Below are positions 6,809-10,057 of a stretch of 10,057 nt of DNA, piece after piece. Each line of letters opens with the position of its first letter. Position 1 is the first letter of the stretch. The DNA is taken from NCBI GenBank assembly GCA_946480125.1, contig CAMLIY010000098.1:1-10057 (forward strand), read 5' to 3'. The position numbers and the translations under genes were made by a program. The DNA is from an uncultured Asticcacaulis sp. GTDB taxonomy: Bacteria > Pseudomonadota > Alphaproteobacteria > Caulobacterales > Caulobacteraceae. The notes beneath the pieces were generated by a model, which saw only the letters and a program-made list of their open reading frames with translations, was not told the DNA's origin and did no database searches.

Positions 6809-7708
6809 CTAATGATTTATTGCACGGACCGGTGCCTGCGCATTGCAAATATCGACCGCTCCGGCGGGTTTGACAAAAAATGCACCTGAGCGATTGGCGC
6901 GGGCTTTCACCCAGGCGGCGAAGGTCGGGCTGTCGCTATCCAGAACCTGGATGGCAGGACGCTGCGCTGCCGGCAGGTCAGACGCCATCCTGGTCGAAAC
7001 AATCTTTATGCGCTGGCTGTCATCCTTGTAGAAGCCCAACTCCTCGGTGCCGCGCGGCCGGTCGGTGAGGAACTCCATGCCGCCGATCACGCGCCCGACC
7101 ACGGCGAGATTGCGGTCAAGATGACGCGGCGCCTGGCCGATCACCGTATAGAGCTGCGTGCCGGAACCGGTATCCGGCGCCACGTCACGCGCCACGCCGA
7201 TCATGCCGTAACAATGGATCAGCCAGGCGGCGTGGCCATCGGTCGCCATGGGCCATGACTTCGCGTGGCCGACCGTTTCGGCATAGGCGTCCCCATAGGG
7301 CAAAGGTTTGAAGGCCTTTGGCAGCGCGAACTCATATTCCGCCGGCGGTGTGGGATTGATCCCTTTGGGCTCGGTCTTGTCCTCATCCGGTCGCCCCCAC
7401 TGTACGACATAGGCGTCCTGCACGCGCAGGATGGAGGCGCCGTCAAAGTAACCTGAGCGCACGAGCTGACGGATATTAGCGACATGGACCGGTGCGAAAT
7501 CAGGCGCTAATTGATAATCAACCTGATGGCCGTCAGCCAGTGTCATCACCACCAGGTCTTCAGCCGCTACGGTCATCCAGGCAGAGATGGGGGCGGCGTC
7601 CAGCACTTCCTGCGGCGACGCCTGTATGGCGCTGCCTTGCTGGGTGATAGGCGCGGCGCCAATCAGGAAAAGGGCGGAGATGCCTGTCAGGAGGAGGGGC
7701 TTGAACAT
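6809..7708 (-). CDS. Secreted cyclophilin-type peptidyl-prolyl cis-trans isomerase
   Basis: This predicted proline isomerase of 299 residues is exported by an N-terminal signal peptide (MFKPLLLTGISALFLIGAAP, cleavage near residue 19), so it probably aids folding in the periplasm. The cyclophilin core starts near residue 70. The strand ILRVQDAYVVQWGRPD (about 93-108) carries the arginine equivalent to the catalytic Arg of CypA. Around residues 168-212, GMIGVARDVAPDTGSGTQLY and then LDRNLAVVGRVIGGMEFL match the family pattern of Ala/Arg, Gln and the FGxVxxGM segment. About 60 residues separate these two blocks, longer than in compact cyclophilins, and a C-terminal extension of about 80 residues has no motif I recognise. 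Two cysteines (about 166 and 288) could pair. I chose ATG 7708 over an open frame to 7762 because GGAGAG stands 5 nt upstream and the signal peptide then begins the protein. Activity is likely but not certain, since some aromatic active-site residues differ from CypA. Confidence 0.88.
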   Translation of the reverse strand: MFKPLLLTGISALFLIGAAPITQQGSAIQASPQEVLDAAPISAWMTVAAEDLVVMTLADGHQVDYQLAPDFAPVHVANIRQLVRSGYFDGASILRVQDAYVVQWGRPDEDKTEPKGINPTPPAEYEFALPKAFKPLPYGDAYAETVGHAKSWPMATDGHAAWLIHCYGMIGVARDVAPDTGSGTQLYTVIGQAPRHLDRNLAVVGRVIGGMEFLTDRPRGTEELGFYKDDSQRIKIVSTRMASDLPAAQRPAIQVLDSDSPTFAAWVKARANRSGAFFVKPAGAVDICNAQAPVRAINH

Positions 7709-7713
7709 GAAAT

Positions 7714-7719
7714 CTCTCC
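7714..7719 (-). promoter_or_regulatory. Strong ribosome-binding site of the isomerase gene
   Basis: GGAGAG on the minus strand, 5 nt before the ATG at 7708, fixes the start at the signal peptide rather than 18 codons upstream. Confidence 0.75.
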
Positions 7720-7773
7720 GAACGGTTTCAGGGGAGACTACGCGTTCGTCATGATCCTGCAAGCAAAATAAGG

Positions 7774-7811
7774 CAGAAAAAGTAAAGAGCGCCGGTGATG
7801 TTTCCCGGCGC
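7774..7811 (-). terminator. Intrinsic terminator after the small secreted protein
   Basis: Read on the minus strand, GCGCCGG (7811-7805), a 9-nt loop and CCGGCGC (7795-7789) form a G-C stem. TCTTTACTTTTTCT follows directly. It begins about 14 nt after the stop codon at 7825 and should end that transcript before the isomerase gene, which then needs its own promoter in 7709-7788. Confidence 0.75.
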
Positions 7812-7824
7812 CCTGCCGGTTCGA

Positions 7825-8220
7825 CTATTCTACGTAATTGGTGTCGATAGACGCATAAACCTTGCCCGGCTTGTCAATTTGAGCCAGTTCCACGGCGCCT
7901 GTCGTGTCGATACGCGCCTGTCCGTCAACAGCATAGGCGATGTTATTCGAGACGTAATTATAGGTGAACCAGGTGCTGATCACGCCTTTGTTGACCTCAC
8001 AGGATTCGACCTTGATCAGGCGCTTGCTCTGAGCCGGGGCCTTGCCGCGCACCTTGTCGGCGGCGGCATCAGCGATCTGCTTGCCGATGGTTTCTTCCTG
8101 GGCGGTGGTGCAGCTATGAGCGGACGGATTGCTGAAGCTGCCTTCGGCAAAGGCAGGGGCGGTGGAAAGGGTAGTAGCCAGCAGGGTGGCGCCGGCGAGC
8201 AAGGAAACGGATTTCATCAT
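7825..8220 (-). CDS. Small secreted protein of unknown function
   Basis: I do not recognise this 131-residue protein. It has a clear signal peptide (MMKSVSLLAGATLLATTLST, then APAFA) with a likely cleavage after AFA near residue 25, leaving a mature protein of about 105 residues. Two cysteines, in HSCTTAQEE and VESCEVNKG, are about 38 residues apart and could form one disulfide. The N-terminal half (EETIGKQIADAAADKVRGK) looks helical. The C-terminal half (STWFTYNYVSNN, AYAVDGQARIDTTGAVELA) looks like beta strands. The start could also be GTG 8229 or ATG 8217. I chose 8220 because the signal peptide starts there and a weak GTGAG lies 8 nt upstream. An intrinsic terminator follows, and a palindrome-rich 156-bp region precedes it, so it is probably a separately regulated single gene. 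Coding is supported by the signal peptide and the start and stop context. Confidence 0.8.
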   Translation of the reverse strand: MMKSVSLLAGATLLATTLSTAPAFAEGSFSNPSAHSCTTAQEETIGKQIADAAADKVRGKAPAQSKRLIKVESCEVNKGVISTWFTYNYVSNNIAYAVDGQARIDTTGAVELAQIDKPGKVYASIDTNYVE

Positions 8221-8261
8221 GGGACACACTCACAAAGTTTGGGGTTGCGGTTATAAGCTGT

Positions 8262-8284
8262 CACGACCGGGGGAGCGGTCCGTG
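8262..8284. repeat. Bulged inverted repeat upstream of the small secreted protein
   Basis: CACGACCG and CGGT-C-CGTG pair over 8 bp with one bulged C around a GGGGAG loop. It lies between the 14-bp palindrome and the gene, where it would fall in the 5' leader if transcription starts upstream. Function unknown. Confidence 0.25.
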
Positions 8285-8306
8285 GCAAACCGAGGCTGCA
8301 CCACAT

Positions 8307-8320
8307 TGACAGCGCTGTCA
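8307..8320. promoter_or_regulatory. 14-bp perfect palindrome, candidate operator for the small secreted protein
   Basis: TGACAGCGCTGTCA is fully self-complementary and lies 87 bp before the ATG at 8220, within the 156-bp gap after gpsA. A further half-site GCTGTCA lies at 8257-8263, closer to the gene and beside a TATAA sequence on the minus strand. A dimeric regulator binding here is the natural reading; the regulator is not identifiable. Confidence 0.4.
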
Positions 8321-8350
8321 TCAACAAATATCGCGTTGCAACATTTTGTG

Positions 8351-8362
8351 ATCGTATACGAT
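8351..8362. repeat. 12-bp perfect palindrome just downstream of gpsA
   Basis: ATCGTATACGAT is fully self-complementary, 14 bp past the gpsA stop. No T-run follows on the minus strand, so it does not look like a terminator. It may be a second protein-binding site in the same gap. Confidence 0.3.
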
Positions 8363-8376
8363 TGGGGGCGTAAATT

Positions 8377-9384
8377 TTAAGCCCGTTCGCTTTTCAGCGG
8401 CCGTGACAACAGGGCCTCGATGGCGCGGGAGACGTCCATGTCACCGGTGAGCACGGCATTTACGGCCTCACAAATCGGCAGTTCGACCTTGTGCTTGCGG
8501 CCGAGATCGACCACGGCGGGGGCCGACTGAACGCCTTCGGCCACCGACACCTTGCCCTCGAGGAACTGCGCCAGGGTCTGGCCTTGACCGAGGGCCAGGC
8601 CCACGCTCATATTCCGCGATTGCGGCGACGAGCAGGTCAGGACCAGATCGCCCAGGCCGCACAGGCCGGACAGGGTCTCAAAACGCGCACCCAAGGCCAT
8701 CGCCATCCGCGACATTTCGGCGAAGCCGCGCGTGATCAAGGCGGCATGGGCATTGCGGCCCAGGCCCTTGCCCTCGGCGATGCCGCAGGCGATAGCAATG
8801 ACGTTCTTGATAGCGCCACCGGCCTCGGCGCCGATCAAATCGGTCGATTGGTAGGGGCGAAAGGTCGGGCCGGCCAGCGTGGCGGCGATGCGCGCGCCAA
8901 GCGCTTCGTCCTCGCAGGCGATGGTGACAGCGGAGGGCAGGCCCATGGCCACTTCCTTGGCGAAGTTCGGCCCGGCCAGCACACCGACACATGCTTCGGG
9001 CAGGACGTCTTCCAGCACCTCGGTCATCAAGGCATCCGTGCCGCGTTCAACGCCCTTGGCGCACAGCACAATCGGCAGGCCTTCACGCACATACGGTTTG
9101 AAGGCGGTCAGGGTGGCGCGCATGAATTGCGCCGGCGGTACGGCCAGGATCAGGTCGCAGGCGGCCAGGTCGGCGAAATCGCTGGTGGCGGTGATATCGG
9201 CGGAGAGCTTGACGCCGCCGAGATAGAGGCTGTTTTCACGATCGCCATTGATCGCCGCGACCACTTCGGCTTCGCGGGCATGGAGGATGACTGAGTTACC
9301 GCCGAGCGTCGAGACCTGCGCCAGCGCGGTGCCCCAGGCACCGGCGCCGATGACGCCGACCTTGCGAAAAGTTTGAACCGTCAC
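8377..9384 (-). CDS. gpsA: NAD(P)H-dependent glycerol-3-phosphate dehydrogenase
   Basis: GpsA reduces dihydroxyacetone phosphate to sn-glycerol-3-phosphate in the cytoplasm, supplying the backbone for phospholipids. The 335-residue length is normal for the family. The Rossmann nucleotide-binding motif [13 protein letters not shown] lies at residues 10-22. CAKG (Lys110), GPNFAKEVA (138-146) and GAIKNVIAI with the catalytic Lys193 follow. [15 protein letters not shown] and [16 protein letters not shown] complete the C-terminal helical domain. The start is GTG at 9384, whose last two bases are the first two of the tsaD stop (a GTGA junction). An AGGGAG ribosome-binding site lies 8 nt upstream, inside tsaD. 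Translational coupling to tsaD is likely. Nothing looks truncated or divergent. Confidence 0.97.
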   Translation of the reverse strand: MTVQTFRKVGVIGAGAWGTALAQVSTLGGNSVILHAREAEVVAAINGDRENSLYLGGVKLSADITATSDFADLAACDLILAVPPAQFMRATLTAFKPYVREGLPIVLCAKGVERGTDALMTEVLEDVLPEACVGVLAGPNFAKEVAMGLPSAVTIACEDEALGARIAATLAGPTFRPYQSTDLIGAEAGGAIKNVIAIACGIAEGKGLGRNAHAALITRGFAEMSRMAMALGARFETLSGLCGLGDLVLTCSSPQSRNMSVGLALGQGQTLAQFLEGKVSVAEGVQSAPAVVDLGRKHKVELPICEAVNAVLTGDMDVSRAIEALLSRPLKSERA

Positions 9385-10057
9385 GCTTTCGCTCCCTTGC
9401 GGCCAGCATATTTATGGATCGGCGCGTTTGCGGCGCTCGCCTCATCGAGCGGCCAGCGCGGCCGCGCGATGGTGCTCATGCCCGATTTCATATCAGGGCG
9501 CGCACCCTTGCCCAGCTTTTCATAATGTTCAAGCCCCGCCAGCGCGATCATGGCGGCATTATCGGTGCAGTATTTCAGCGGCGGGGCTTTCAGCACGAAG
9601 CCATTTTTCTCCGCCGTGGCGGTCAGAGCCGCGCGCAGCGCCAGATTGGCCGCCACGCCGCCGGCCACCACAAAGGCCGGATCAGTTACGGTGGTTTGTT
9701 CTCTGAAAAGCTTCATGGCGCGGTCGGAGCGTTCGACCAGTTGCCGGGCAATCGCCGCCTGCACACCGGCGCAGAGGTCGGCGCGATCCTGCTCCGTCTT
9801 CACCTCGGCATGGGCGATCAGGGCGGCGGCGGTCTTGAGGCCGGAAAAGGAAAAGTCGCAGTCCTTGCGGCCGAGCAGGGCGCGCGGCAGGGTGAAGCGG
9901 CTGGCGTCACCGGTTTGGGCGCAGGCTTCCAGCGCCGGCCCGCCGGGATAACCAAGACCCAGTACCTTGGCGATCTTGTCGAAGGCCTCACCGGCGGCGT
10001 CGTCGATCGTGGTGCCGAGGCGTTCGTAATCACCGACGCCTTTCACGCTCAGAAGTT
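9381..10057 (-). CDS. tsaD: tRNA N6-adenosine threonylcarbamoyltransferase, 5'-truncated by the window edge
   Basis: TsaD, with TsaB and TsaE, transfers the threonylcarbamoyl group made by TsaC onto A37 of tRNAs that read ANN codons, an essential modification for accurate decoding. The frame is open to the window edge; the first visible residues [14 protein letters not shown] belong to the family's HTQLL region, so the GTG at 10046 is an internal valine, not a start. About 224 of the usual 340-360 residues are present. The family blocks are clear: [46 protein letters not shown] and [10 protein letters not shown], whose aspartate is a metal ligand. The N-terminal metal-binding histidines lie outside the window. 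The stop overlaps the gpsA GTG, so the two are co-transcribed, with tsaD first. Confidence 0.96.
   Translation of the reverse strand, partial: LLSVKGVGDYERLGTTIDDAAGEAFDKIAKVLGLGYPGGPALEACAQTGDASRFTLPRALLGRKDCDFSFSGLKTAAALIAHAEVKTEQDRADLCAGVQAAIARQLVERSDRAMKLFREQTTVTDPAFVVAGGVAANLALRAALTATAEKNGFVLKAPPLKYCTDNAAMIALAGLEHYEKLGKGARPDMKSGMSTIARPRWPLDEASAANAPIHKYAGRKGAKA

Noticed and set aside
7352..7363. Dyad GGGAT-TG-ATCCC
   Set aside because: It lies within the isomerase coding region and is short enough to arise by chance and codon content.
8491..9294. 267-codon open frame on the plus strand opposite gpsA
   Set aside because: It is antisense to an intact, conserved gene, and its His/Gly/Gln/Arg-rich composition is typical of a shadow in GC-rich DNA.
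1..10057. Defence system, prophage, IS element, CRISPR or tRNA
   Set aside because: No transposase, integrase, regular repeat-spacer array or tRNA-like fold was seen, and the genes are chromosomal housekeeping or signalling types.

Overview
The window looks like chromosome of a free-living, motile alphaproteobacterium. The GC-rich genes, the tsaD-gpsA pairing, the soluble PAS-type chemoreceptors and the style of the cyclophilin and dehydratase all fit, and Caulobacteraceae (for example an Asticcacaulis relative) is my best guess. The lineage is inferred from recognised families, not from a search. I see no IS element, prophage, tRNA, rRNA or CRISPR array.

Layout. Bases 1-1175 (+) carry the 3' two thirds of ilvD, dihydroxy-acid dehydratase. 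It converges, with only 12 bp between stop codons, on a minus-strand block occupying 1188-6419. That block reads, in transcription order: a soluble PAS-PAS chemoreceptor (6419-4944), a six-helix membrane GGDEF-EAL protein (4831-2885), and a second PAS-PAS chemoreceptor that is a close paralog of the first (2675-1188). Upstream of the block lies a 389-bp intergenic region (6420-6808) holding a very AT-rich island and three inverted repeats, the largest a 54-bp near-perfect palindrome. Continuing on the minus strand come a secreted cyclophilin-type peptidyl-prolyl isomerase (7708-6809), a small unrecognised secreted protein (8220-7825) with a clear intrinsic terminator, gpsA (9384-8377), and the 3' part of tsaD, cut by the window edge. 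tsaD and gpsA overlap in a GTGA junction and are surely co-transcribed.

How the genes work together. The housekeeping ends (branched-chain amino acid synthesis, tRNA t6A modification, glycerol-3-phosphate synthesis) frame the more unusual centre. The central trio suggests a sensory module: two cytoplasmic PAS receptors with intact chemotaxis signalling hairpins flank an enzyme with both cyclic-di-GMP synthase and phosphodiesterase motifs intact. The receptors have the same domain order as BdlA, the Pseudomonas aeruginosa biofilm-dispersion protein. A link between redox or energy taxis and c-di-GMP-controlled attachment is therefore plausible, but it is an inference from domain order and neighbourhood. 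The two secreted proteins between this block and gpsA have no evident link to it.

Several start codons differ from the longest open frame. The GGDEF-EAL frame runs about 300 nt into the upstream receptor gene, and its real start is probably a TTG near 4831. The receptors and the isomerase are also shortened at the 5' end on the strength of ribosome-binding sites and paralog alignment.
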